Assembly (NCBI GenBank): GCA_046728115.1
Contig: JBKPDW010000284.1
Span: 1 to 5,627 of the forward strand
Direction of reading: 5' to 3'
Length of the DNA: 5,627 nucleotides
Origin: CAVSWN01 sp046728115
Lineage (GTDB): Bacteria; Acidobacteriota; Vicinamibacteria; Vicinamibacterales; CAVVIG01
The translations under genes and the position numbers were made by a program. Under the pieces are notes generated by a model. The model was not told the origin of the DNA, did no database searches, and saw only the letters and a list, made by a program, of their open reading frames with translations. The number at the start of each line of letters is the position of its first letter. Within the stretch, counting starts at the first letter, position 1. Shown here in pieces: positions 1 through 5,627 of the stretch.

Positions 1-84
1 ACATAGCTGACGGACCGCGTCCGCCGCAAACGCCAGCGGCTTGGTCCAAACGGCTCTATCGAAAGTGACCCGGCGATCGAACAT
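1..84 (-). CDS. possible 5' end of an unidentified gene, running off the left edge
   Basis: Reading the minus strand from an ATG at 84-82 gives 28 open codons to the window edge, beginning MFDRRVTFDRAVWTKPLAF. The third codon positions are about two-thirds G or C, better than the competing plus-strand frame over the same bases, and the residue mix looks protein-like. I do not recognise a family. No convincing Shine-Dalgarno sequence is visible before the ATG. The frame is also open further upstream, so the start is uncertain and these codons could be internal to a longer gene. The left arm of the inverted repeat (54-75) lies inside this frame. If real, the gene is transcribed away from the truncated kinase. 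The open stretch is short enough to be chance. Confidence 0.22.
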   Translation of the reverse strand, partial: MFDRRVTFDRAVWTKPLAFAADAVRQLC

Positions 85-129
85 CGAGCTCGATACGGGC
101 CTGCGTGCGCCGGGTCACTCCCGATAGAG
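54..129. repeat. 22-bp imperfect inverted repeat with 32-bp loop
   Basis: The left arm is 54-75 and the right arm 108-129. They are reverse complements at 20 of 22 positions; the only mismatches are the adjacent pair 62-63 (AA) against 120-121 (CC). The inner 12 bp (AGTGACCCGGCG / CGCCGGGTCACT) and the outer 8 bp (CTCTATCG / CGATAGAG) match perfectly. The loop contains a second perfect 12-bp palindrome, ATCGAGCTCGAT, at 83-94, so the whole could fold as a long stem with an inner stem. Kinase-like coding sequence starts immediately outside the right arm. The element could be the end of an inserted or recombined segment, a folded recombination site, or a strong RNA hairpin. There is no T-run after it, so it is not a classical terminator. 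Confidence 0.7.
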
Positions 130-190
130 TCATATCGTTACCCGAACCCGGATCACACAGCCCGACGTCACCGTCGGCACGGTTGCGTAC

Positions 191-2314
191 ATGTCGCCGG
201 AGCAGACGCTCGGCGGAGCGGTCGATCCGCGGACGGACATCTGGGCACTCGGCGTCGTGCTCTACGAGATGGTGAGTGGACGACGACCGTTCGACCGTGG
301 TCAGCCCGCGTCCACGCTGCACGCGGTGGTTCACGAACGGCCGGCGCCGCTGACCAGTCTGCGCACCGGCCTGCCGATCGATCTCGATCGGATCGTGATG
401 CGGGCGCTGGCCAAGTCGCCCGACGATCGGTACCAGTCAGCGGCCGATCTCGTCTCTGAAGTCAGGCAGTTGCGGCATGCGTCGGATCGCGCGGCGATCG
501 CCGCGGAGTCTGCGGCGTCAGTGCCGCGGCGCCGGTGGCGGAACGCTGTTGCGCTCCTCCTCTCACTCCTGGCGCTCGGCGCCGGCGCCGCCTATGTATT
601 GTGGGGCCGCAATTCTGATCGAGCGCCCACGTTCGGCAATCTCGTGCAGGTCACTTCGGCCATCGGTGTCGAGGACTATCCCTCGTGGTCTCCTGACGGC
701 CGCACCCTGGCTTACGAAGCCGGCGGCAGCGGTCCCGGGAGTTCGGGCGGTAATTGGGACATCTGGGTCGCGCAGGTGGGTGGCGGGGCGGCGATCAATC
801 GCACCGCCGATCATCCGGGCGAAGACCGCTTCCCGATCTGGTCGCCGGACGGCCGGCAGATCGCATTCTGGTCGAGCCGCGACGGCGGCGGGTGCTTTGT
901 GATGCCGGCGCTCGCCGGGGCACCACGAAAGATTGCGACGACCGGCCTAGTCGACTCAAGCAGGCCCCAATGGTCGGCCGACGGAACGAAGCTCGCCTGC
1001 GTCGTCACGCCGGCAAACTTCCCTGATGACGCCGGTGTGGACGTCGTGTCGCTGGGAGACGGCGAGGCGAAGACGATGGCTCTCCCCGGCGGCGGCTTTC
1101 GGTTCGATCTGGCCTGGTCGGCCGACGGCCGTTTCTTTGCCTACGTCATCGGGGACGGGGGGCTCGATTCGGACGTGTCGCAGTTGATGGTTGTACGGGC
1201 CGGCGACGACAACGCCGTCGCGGTAACCGATGGCCGAACGAAGGTCCGCGGGCCGTTCTGGTCTGCCGATGGACGGTCGCTCTACTACGTGACGAATCGC
1301 GAAGGCGCCATGGATATCTGGCGTCAGTTGTTCGCGCGCGACGGGGCACTTGTCGGGCCGCCGATTCGCGTCACGACGGGTCTCGAGGTTCGACAGGCGG
1401 CGTTCTCGGCAGACGGCGCGAAACTCGCGTATTCGAAAGGGCGAGAGGTCGCCAATGCGTGGAGTGTGCCGGTTCTATCCGATCGGCCGGCCACGTGGGC
1501 CGATGCGCGCCAGGTAACATCTGATCACGCGTTGATCGAGTTTCTGGATCTATCGCCGGACGGGCAAACACTGGCGGTCAGCTCGGATCGCAGCGGGAAC
1601 CTCGATCTCTGGCTCATGCCGGCTGACGGCGGCGAGATGCGGCCGATCACTACCGATCCAACGCCGGACTGGGCGCCAAAGTGGTCGCCCGACGGAAAGG
1701 AGATCGCGTTCTATTCCTATCGGACCGGCAATCGCGACGTGTGGGTCCTTCCGCTCGACGGCAGCCCGGCGCGGCAGCTCACGCGAGACCCTTCAGCGGA
1801 CATGATGCCGCGATGGACGGCCGATGGCCGCGAGATCGTTTTTGGTTCCGGGCGAAATCCTCAGCAATTCGGCATCTGGATAGTCTCAGCAGCGGGCGGT
1901 CACACTAGGCCGATCGACAACCTTCCTGCATCGTCGCCGACTGCACAGCCCGCCTATTCTCCCGACGGAAAGTGGCTCGCCCTCTCCGTAACGCGAGGAG
2001 AAGAAGTTCGGCTCTGGCGGACGCACGTCGACGGTTCGAGCGCCGAGCCGGTCAGCACCGGACCTGGCGGCGATCCCATCTGGTCGCCGGACAGCCGGCA
2101 GCTCTTTTTCCCTGGCGTGCAGGAACGTACTGGAAACGTTTGGGCGATCGCGCTTGCCGATCATCACGAGCGGCCCGTGACGGCGCTGACCGGCCGGCTG
2201 GGTAATCTGATGCAGTCGGCGCTGGCGACCGACGGACGGCGTCTGTTCTTCTGTTGGGAGGAGAATGTCGGGGACATCTGGGTGATGGACGTGACGAGTT
2301 CCAGGCCCGACTGA
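191..2314 (+). CDS. 5'-truncated Ser/Thr protein kinase with membrane helix and PD40/TolB-like beta-propeller
   Basis: This is the C-terminal part of a PknB-type receptor-like kinase (707 codons from ATG 191). Residues 1-5 (MSPEQ) are the APE-type motif of subdomain VIII. Subdomain IX is TDIWALG (D16, W18, G21), and the late conserved arginine is R80 in AKSPDDR. A basic stretch (RRRWR, about 113-117) leads into one membrane helix at about 118-138. The rest is about 12 PD40 repeats with SPDG/SADG-type cores near residues 167, 218, 262, 310, 358, 406, 455, 499, 543, 590, 632 and 689, enough for one large or two six-bladed propellers. In the family, the kinase is cytoplasmic and the propeller is outside the inner membrane, probably as a sensor or binding module. 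Kinase homology continues in frame upstream (PDVTVGTVAY, codons 161-190) to a TAG at 125-127, with no start codon in between. The Gly-rich loop, catalytic Lys, HRD and DFG are absent in all three frames upstream. ATG 191 has no Shine-Dalgarno sequence. As it stands the product cannot be an active kinase. The propeller part is intact, so decay is recent or the fragment is kept for that part. Confidence 0.85.
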   Translation: MSPEQTLGGAVDPRTDIWALGVVLYEMVSGRRPFDRGQPASTLHAVVHERPAPLTSLRTGLPIDLDRIVMRALAKSPDDRYQSAADLVSEVRQLRHASDRAAIAAESAASVPRRRWRNAVALLLSLLALGAGAAYVLWGRNSDRAPTFGNLVQVTSAIGVEDYPSWSPDGRTLAYEAGGSGPGSSGGNWDIWVAQVGGGAAINRTADHPGEDRFPIWSPDGRQIAFWSSRDGGGCFVMPALAGAPRKIATTGLVDSSRPQWSADGTKLACVVTPANFPDDAGVDVVSLGDGEAKTMALPGGGFRFDLAWSADGRFFAYVIGDGGLDSDVSQLMVVRAGDDNAVAVTDGRTKVRGPFWSADGRSLYYVTNREGAMDIWRQLFARDGALVGPPIRVTTGLEVRQAAFSADGAKLAYSKGREVANAWSVPVLSDRPATWADARQVTSDHALIEFLDLSPDGQTLAVSSDRSGNLDLWLMPADGGEMRPITTDPTPDWAPKWSPDGKEIAFYSYRTGNRDVWVLPLDGSPARQLTRDPSADMMPRWTADGREIVFGSGRNPQQFGIWIVSAAGGHTRPIDNLPASSPTAQPAYSPDGKWLALSVTRGEEVRLWRTHVDGSSAEPVSTGPGGDPIWSPDSRQLFFPGVQERTGNVWAIALADHHERPVTALTGRLGNLMQSALATDGRRLFFCWEENVGDIWVMDVTSSRPD

Positions 2315-2462
2315 GCGCGTGTCGATCCGCGTCCGCTGCCGAACCACGAAAACACGAACTGTGTCTTTCATTACCAGCGCTGCGACAACGCGCCATCGCT
2401 CGGAGTCGCTGACGAACGTGTAACGCCGCAGCGTTTTCGAATGGGCGCATCGTCCTGAACGA

Positions 2463-2645
2463 TCAACGCTTCTGAAGCGCTCGGACCTCCTGTTAGCAGG
2501 GCGAACACTCGCCGAGGTGTTCGTGGACAGGGTCGTCGATCGGAAGTTCGCTTTAGGCCAGAGCAATGAGCATGTCCGCGGAGGGCAGCCGATGCGGGCG
2601 CGGTTGGGTTTGCTCCACCGAAAACTCGTCGATTTCGTCACAGGT
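2463..2645 (-). pseudogene. remnant of a small zinc-finger anti-sigma-like (zf-HC2/ZAS) gene
   Basis: The region 2315-2652 between the convergent genes holds no intact gene. In one minus-strand frame it reads as a recognisable but interrupted protein: TCDEIDEFSVEQTQ..., then LPSADMLIALA, a TAA stop (2555-2553), SELPIDDPVHEHLGECSPC, a second TAA (2495-2493), QEVRALQKR and TGA (2465-2463). HLGECSPC fits the H-x3-C-x2-C zinc motif of ZAS/zf-HC2 anti-sigma domains. The pattern LLAxAxGELPxDDPVxEHLxxCSPCYxE is how I remember such small proteins in acidobacterial genomes. The second TAA sits where a Tyr codon (TAC/TAT) would be expected. There is no start codon ahead of TCDE, and the frame begins just after the methyltransferase stop. 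I infer a decayed gene; the translation itself is directly seen, but the family match is from memory. Positions 2315-2462 show nothing I can call. Confidence 0.5.
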
Positions 2646-2652
2646 GAACCTG

Positions 2653-3408
2653 CTAGCCGGCGCGCTTCTGAGCGAGGAAGTACAGCGTCGCAGGCTTCGC
2701 GCCTTCCTCTACGACTGCGAGGCCGGCTTGTTCGAGCAGCGACCGCCATCGCGCCGGATCCGGACGCGGATGGTGCGCGATCGGTGGCGCGAACACCGAT
2801 GTCAACCAGTCGGGATTGACGATCAAGACCAGGAACTCACCGCGCGGCTTGAGGACGCGCGCCACTTCCGATATGCCTTTCACGAGATCGTCTCGCCGGA
2901 GATGGTCGATCGCATATGAGCTGACGACCGCGTCGAACTCGCCGTCGTGGAACGGCATGTCGCGCATGTCGCCAGTTCGGGTGTCGGCGCGGTCGGCGAC
3001 GCCGGCGATGCGCGCGTTCTTCATGAACCGCTCGGGCGTGTTGTCGTCAATTCCCCAGTAGCCGCTATAAATGTCGAGTCCGGTGACGAGTGCCCTTGGG
3101 CGCGCCAGCAGTACGCCGACGGTTGCCCGGCCCGAGCCCGCCCCTGCATCCAGCACGCGGCCGGCTCCAGACGCCAGGAAACGCGCCACCGGAAGCTCCA
3201 TGGGCTTGTTGATGCCCCACGCGATGTTAATGAGGAACAAGCCGACGAGCGCCCAGATGCTGACGATGCCGGCGATCACGGTCACCCACCGCGGCCATCC
3301 TCGCCACAGTGCGAGTCCGACGACGGCCGCAGCGAGCGCCAGCGGGATGGCGAGGCCGTAACCGATGTACCAGGTGTAACCAAAGTCGTACTTGAAGAAA
3401 TCAAACAC
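2653..3408 (-). CDS. membrane-anchored class I SAM-dependent methyltransferase
   Basis: The product is 251 residues from a GTG at 3408-3406. AGAAGG (3420-3415) lies 6 nt upstream as a ribosome binding site, and the GTG comes one base after the stop of the XRE gene. Residues 15-34 and 41-64 form two hydrophobic helices that anchor the enzyme in the membrane. The catalytic domain then follows: motif I VLDAGAGSG (85-93), an acidic residue after beta-2 in LDIYSGY (D112), GDMRDMPF (146-153), motif II region GEFDAVVSSYAIDHL (156-170) and LKPRGEFLVLI (186-196). The core is UbiE/Methyltransf_11-like and should transfer a methyl group from SAM. The substrate cannot be read from the sequence; the membrane anchor suggests a lipid, quinone or other membrane-near acceptor. 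It is the third and last gene of the operon. A longer in-frame start at 3492 would overlap the XRE gene and lacks the ribosome-binding-site logic. Confidence 0.85.
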   Translation of the reverse strand: MFDFFKYDFGYTWYIGYGLAIPLALAAAVVGLALWRGWPRWVTVIAGIVSIWALVGLFLINIAWGINKPMELPVARFLASGAGRVLDAGAGSGRATVGVLLARPRALVTGLDIYSGYWGIDDNTPERFMKNARIAGVADRADTRTGDMRDMPFHDGEFDAVVSSYAIDHLRRDDLVKGISEVARVLKPRGEFLVLIVNPDWLTSVFAPPIAHHPRPDPARWRSLLEQAGLAVVEEGAKPATLYFLAQKRAG

Positions 3409-3409
3409 G

Positions 3410-3649
3410 TCACACCTTCTTCTTTTCAGAGGCAGTACGATCACCGTCGTACTCGAACACCTGGTCGAGCGGCACTCTGAACACCGCCGCAATGCGGAAG
3501 GCGACTTCGAGCGACGGCGAGTACTTGCCGAGTTCGATGGCGTTGACGGTTTGCCTCGTCACGCCGATCTTGTCGGCGAGCTCCTGTTGGGTCATCTCCC
3601 CGTGATCGAAGCGCAGCCGCCGAATCGTGTTCCGGATCGCCGTGTCCAC
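3410..3649 (-). CDS. small XRE/Cro-type helix-turn-helix repressor
   Basis: The product is 79 residues from a GTG at 3649-3647, one base after the upstream stop (TGA-C-GTG). A compact HTH_3 domain spans about residues 5-65, with the signature MTQQELADKIGVTRQTVNAIELGKYSPSL written here in part as TQQELADKIGV (20-30) and TRQTVNAIELGKYSP (31-45). The recognition helix is about TRQTVNAIE. A short charged tail ends EKKKV. The size is typical of the minimal single-domain XRE regulators (about 65-80 residues) that often sit beside a small membrane protein. It probably represses its own operon; the dyad at 4133-4150 over the promoter is the likely operator (inference). A start further upstream at 3706 would put 19 unrelated residues before the domain and overlap the preceding gene by about 55 bp, so I reject it. 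No strong Shine-Dalgarno sequence is visible; translational coupling to the upstream gene is likely. Confidence 0.88.
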   Translation of the reverse strand: MDTAIRNTIRRLRFDHGEMTQQELADKIGVTRQTVNAIELGKYSPSLEVAFRIAAVFRVPLDQVFEYDGDRTASEKKKV

Positions 3650-3650
3650 G

Positions 3651-4079
3651 TCAGGCGTCCCGGCGGTACAACACAATCTGTCTGGCGAACTTGACCGCTT
3701 CGGCAAACACGATGGAGAAGAGAATTGCCTGCATCATCAGCCAGAGGTGATCGTCCGGGTCGCTCAGGCGCAAGTGAACGGTCCCAATCGATCCGAACGC
3801 GCTCACGAGCAGCACATAGAACGCCGTACGCGTTGCCTTGAGCTCGATCAACTGCTCACGTTCGTCCTTTGGCGTCCGCGCGTCTCGTGGGGACTGCGTT
3901 GCGATCACGAGGTGCAGCACAACCTCCGCGATGATGAAGGCCGCGACCATTACAAGAAAGAGGGCGAACCTGTTCCTGGCCAGTCCCGCCAGCACCATTC
4001 CGATGTACGAGAAGTAGGCGCCGAACACGACGACGAGGGAGACAAGCGAAATCCAGGCACTCTTTTCGCGGAACGACAT
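3651..4079 (-). CDS. four-helix integral membrane protein, first gene of XRE/methyltransferase operon
   Basis: The product is 142 residues from ATG 4079 (MSFREKSAWISL). An in-frame ATG at 4100 would add seven residues (MASELSP). The protein has four hydrophobic segments, numbered from the MSF start at about 10-33, 38-60, 84-103 and 110-129. Between the second and third lies a charged loop with the motif PKDERE-x2-IELKATR (about 70-84). I recall this layout, with DERE...IELKA.R and a C-terminal RQIVLYRR-type end, from small uncharacterised membrane proteins encoded just upstream of XRE repressors. A role in sensing or in tying the repressor to the membrane is inference. Neither start has a clear Shine-Dalgarno sequence. 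The promoter at 4138-4110 puts transcription start near 4103, so ATG 4100 would be nearly leaderless, and starts further upstream (such as 4208) are ruled out. I chose 4079 because the REKSAW start matches the relatives I remember. Confidence 0.75.
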   Translation of the reverse strand: MSFREKSAWISLVSLVVVFGAYFSYIGMVLAGLARNRFALFLVMVAAFIIAEVVLHLVIATQSPRDARTPKDEREQLIELKATRTAFYVLLVSAFGSIGTVHLRLSDPDDHLWLMMQAILFSIVFAEAVKFARQIVLYRRDA

Positions 4080-4109
4080 TGGCGAAAGTTCGCTGGCCAT
4101 GGCTATGGG

Positions 4110-4138
4110 AGTGTATGGAATGTTCGACTTAATGTCAA
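4110..4138 (-). promoter_or_regulatory. sigma70-like promoter of the membrane protein/XRE/methyltransferase operon
   Basis: On the minus strand, a perfect -35 hexamer TTGACA (4138-4133) is followed by a 17-bp spacer and TACACT (4115-4110), 4 of 6 to the -10 consensus. The expected transcription start is near 4103, just before the ATG at 4100 and 24 nt before the ATG at 4079. The -35 hexamer lies inside the dyad at 4133-4150, so a bound repressor would block polymerase. Confidence 0.6.
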
Positions 4139-4150
4139 AAATATTTGACA
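4133..4150. promoter_or_regulatory. perfect 7-4-7 dyad, candidate XRE operator
   Basis: TGTCAAA (4133-4139), AATA (4140-4143) and TTTGACA (4144-4150) form a perfect inverted repeat in an AT-rich island of otherwise GC-rich sequence. The 18-bp size and two-fold symmetry suit a dimer of a small helix-turn-helix protein. It overlaps the -35 box of the operon that encodes the XRE repressor and also lies about 110 bp upstream of the divergent SRPBCC gene. Binding by the XRE protein is inference. Confidence 0.6.
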
Positions 4151-4261
4151 GAAGCATGGCTGCCTCGGCCCTTGGCGACCAGTGAGGAGCTAAACTCGCC
4201 ACGAGCATCGGGCGCCAACCAGCGCGCGGGAGACATGGCGCCGTATGTGAGAGGAGCCGAA

Positions 4262-4822
4262 ATGATGCGATCGAATACCGTGACCTTTGCGATCCTCTTC
4301 GCGATCCTCGCCGCCCCGCTGCGGGGCGAGGTGATTGAAAGCACCGCCGCCGGCTTTCTCGTACGGAACACCGCCGCGATCAACGCACCGCCGGCGAAGG
4401 TGTACGCCGCGCTCACCGATGGGGTCGGCGGCTGGTGGGATCCGGCGCACACCTTCTCCCATGATGCGCGCAACCTCTCGCTCGACGCGAAGCCGGGTGG
4501 CTGCTTCTGCGAGCGGTTGCCGGACGGAGGCGGCGTTCAGCACATGCGCGTCGTTTACGCATCACCCGACACGTTGCTTCGGCTGACTGGCGCGATCGGG
4601 CCGCTGCAGGAAGCCGCGCTCGTCGGGACGATGTCGTGGAACCTGCTGCAGACCGGCGGCGGAACGACGGTCGAACTGAGTTATACGGTCGGCGGCTTCC
4701 GCGCCGGCGGTTTTCGCGACTTGGCCACGGTCGTCGACGGAGTGCTCCGCGGGCAGCTGACCCGGCTAAAGGCGTTCGTTGAAACGGATCGTCCCGACGG
4801 CCCCCTGCCGCGACGCGAATAG
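4262..4822 (+). CDS. secreted SRPBCC (AHSA1/START-like fold) protein
   Basis: The product is 186 residues from ATG 4262. GAGGAG at 4251-4256 is a good ribosome binding site for this ATG (5 nt) or for the adjacent one at 4265 (8 nt). The N-terminus is a typical signal peptide: Arg at 3, a hydrophobic core of about residues 6-20 (TVTFAILFAILAAP), and likely cleavage after about residue 22 (LRG-EV). The mature part begins like SRPBCC proteins, with INAPPAKVYAALTDGVGGWWDP (about 40-61) giving the first strand, helix and Trp-Trp. Then come HTFSHDARNLSLD (63-75) and a conserved-looking GGCFCE (79-84) with two cysteines three positions apart. The fold makes a hydrophobic ligand cavity; no ligand or enzyme activity can be assigned. 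The two cysteines could form a disulphide or bind metal in the periplasm. It is transcribed divergently from the XRE operon. The open frame extends back to 4145, but that part lacks a ribosome binding site and any resemblance to the family. Confidence 0.8.
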   Translation: MMRSNTVTFAILFAILAAPLRGEVIESTAAGFLVRNTAAINAPPAKVYAALTDGVGGWWDPAHTFSHDARNLSLDAKPGGCFCERLPDGGGVQHMRVVYASPDTLLRLTGAIGPLQEAALVGTMSWNLLQTGGGTTVELSYTVGGFRAGGFRDLATVVDGVLRGQLTRLKAFVETDRPDGPLPRRE

Positions 4823-5000
4823 TATCGAGATACGCCGATCTCGTTCCGGGCCGCAGTTGCCAGTTACCCGCCATTTTTCGACTACTCCTTATCGCCCAGA
4901 GCGGAAGCCTTAAGCGCCCGTCTTGTGTACGACCGGTGCGAAACGCACGACCTTCCACACGCGATCGACTCGTTGGCGTATGTTCAGCAAAACGGAACGG

Positions 5001-5627
5001 TTACTCGGCTCGGAGCGAGACGATCGGGTCGACACGCGCCGCGCGGCGCGCTGGGATCACGGATGCCGCGACGGCGACGACGAGAATCATCGTCGGAGCG
5101 GTCGTCAGCGCGACTGCGTCCAGAGGACTCACGCCGAACAGCATCGCCTGCATGATGCGGCCTGCGGCAGCCGCGGTGACGAGACCGATGCCGGCGCCGA
5201 CGAGCGCGGTACGGCCGGCCGCGGCCAGCACGTGACTGACAACGCGTCCCGCGGTGGCGCCCAACGCCAATCTGACACCGAACTCGCGGGTCTGCTCTGC
5301 CACCACCGACGCGAGCAGACCGTACAGGCCGACGATCGCGATGAACGCGGTGAACGCCGCAAAGAACGCGAAGAACAGGAGGTTCGCGCGCCAGGGCGTC
5401 TGCTCGCGCGCGATTTCGTCACGCATGAGCGCGATGCGGATCGCCCCGTCCGGGTCCACCGAGCGCAGGCGCGCGTGAATCGCCGCGATGGCGGCCTGCG
5501 CCGATCCGCGCGTGCGGATGACGATGTCGCCGATCGAGAACTCCGCCTGATCGTACGGGACGTAGACATCGAGCGACGGCGAGCGCAGGTCGCGGTACCG
5601 CACGTCGGCAACGACGCCGACGACGGT
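5001..5627 (-). CDS. FtsX/MacB-type ABC permease, C-terminal part (5' end outside the window)
   Basis: The frame is open from the right edge (TVVGVVADVRYRDL...) to a TAA at 5003-5001, giving 208 residues of the C-terminus. The first ~75 residues are the end of the large periplasmic (MacB_PCD-type) domain. They are followed by a helix at about 82-106 (LLFFAFFAAFTAFIAIVGLYG), the FtsX signature EQTREFGVRLALGA at about 111-124, two more hydrophobic segments at about 133-153 and 171-191, and the terminal IPARRAARVDPIVSLRAE. In MacB/FtsX families this is the last transmembrane bundle of a permease that works with an ATPase. The terminal (A)RRAARVDP...LR(A/Y)E form is common in the acidobacterial duplicated orphan permeases (ADOP), which typically lack an adjacent ATPase. 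Whether this gene is a full ADOP of about 800 residues cannot be seen here. GTG 5603 is inside the frame and is not a real start. No ATPase gene follows it inside the window. Confidence 0.9.
   Translation of the reverse strand, partial: TVVGVVADVRYRDLRSPSLDVYVPYDQAEFSIGDIVIRTRGSAQAAIAAIHARLRSVDPDGAIRIALMRDEIAREQTPWRANLLFFAFFAAFTAFIAIVGLYGLLASVVAEQTREFGVRLALGATAGRVVSHVLAAAGRTALVGAGIGLVTAAAAGRIMQAMLFGVSPLDAVALTTAPTMILVVAVAASVIPARRAARVDPIVSLRAE

Noticed and set aside
40..143. Integron attC site
   Set aside because: The inverted repeat has a suitable size, but the outer boxes deviate from RYYYAAC and GTTRRRY and are not symmetric about the repeat centre, and no integrase or cassette array is visible.
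2422..2437. AACGC-CGCA-GCGTT hairpin followed by a short T run as terminator between the convergent genes
   Set aside because: The stem is only 5 bp and the run is four Ts shared with the stem; too weak to call.
1886..2749. 287-codon open frame on the minus strand
   Set aside because: It lies antisense to the well-supported propeller for most of its length, and its Arg/Ser/Pro-rich translation shows no motif; it is a shadow of high-GC coding sequence. The anti-sigma-like remnant is in a different frame.
2947..3480. 177-codon plus-strand frame
   Set aside because: Antisense to the methyltransferase, whose motifs are unambiguous; low-complexity Asp/Arg/Ala-rich product without homology features.
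3650..3706. Upstream start for the XRE gene at ATG 3706
   Set aside because: It adds 19 residues unrelated to the family and overlaps the membrane protein gene; the GTG at 3649 gives the usual family length.
4145..4261. Upstream extension of the SRPBCC gene to ATG 4145
   Set aside because: It would bury the signal peptide 39 residues into the protein, overlap the dyad and ignore the good ribosome binding site at 4251-4256.
4936..4948. GTGCG-AAA-CGCAC hairpin between the SRPBCC and permease genes
   Set aside because: A 5-bp stem without a T tract; expected by chance in GC-rich DNA and not supported as a terminator.

Overview
The window (5,627 bp, GC-rich) looks like chromosome from an Acidobacteriota-type organism. 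This is inferred from gene content: a Ser/Thr protein kinase fused through one membrane helix to a PD40/TolB-like beta-propeller, and the C-terminal end of a MacB/FtsX-type permease of the kind expanded in that phylum. No rRNA, tRNA, CRISPR array or recognisable transposase gene was seen.

Layout. Positions 1-130 hold a near-perfect 22-bp inverted repeat (54-75 / 108-129) and possibly the start of a minus-strand gene running off the left edge. Kinase-like sequence begins directly at the outer end of this repeat, in the activation loop. The next reading frame (191-2314, +) therefore encodes only the C-terminal part of a kinase domain, followed by a membrane helix and about 12 PD40 repeats. The N-lobe, HRD and DFG motifs are absent, so this is a 5'-truncated receptor-like kinase.

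The stretch 2315-2652 has no intact gene. On the minus strand it holds what looks like the remnant of a small zinc-finger anti-sigma-like (zf-HC2/ZAS) gene broken by in-frame stops.

From 4100 down to 2653 a tight minus-strand operon encodes, in order of transcription, a four-helix membrane protein, a 79-residue XRE-type repressor and a membrane-anchored SAM-dependent methyltransferase. Both gene junctions are the same TGA-C-GTG arrangement, with a single base between stop and start. A good sigma70-like promoter (TTGACA, 17 bp, TACACT) precedes the operon. Its -35 hexamer lies inside a perfect 7-4-7 dyad (TGTCAAA-N4-TTTGACA), a natural candidate operator for the XRE protein. The divergent gene (4262-4822, +) encodes a secreted SRPBCC/AHSA1-fold protein and shares this control region.

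After a short spacer, the 3' end of an FtsX/MacB-like permease gene (minus strand) runs off the right edge of the window.

Most gene content is of known families. The least ordinary parts are the inverted repeat at the kinase break, the anti-sigma remnant, and the dyad-controlled membrane protein/XRE/methyltransferase operon.
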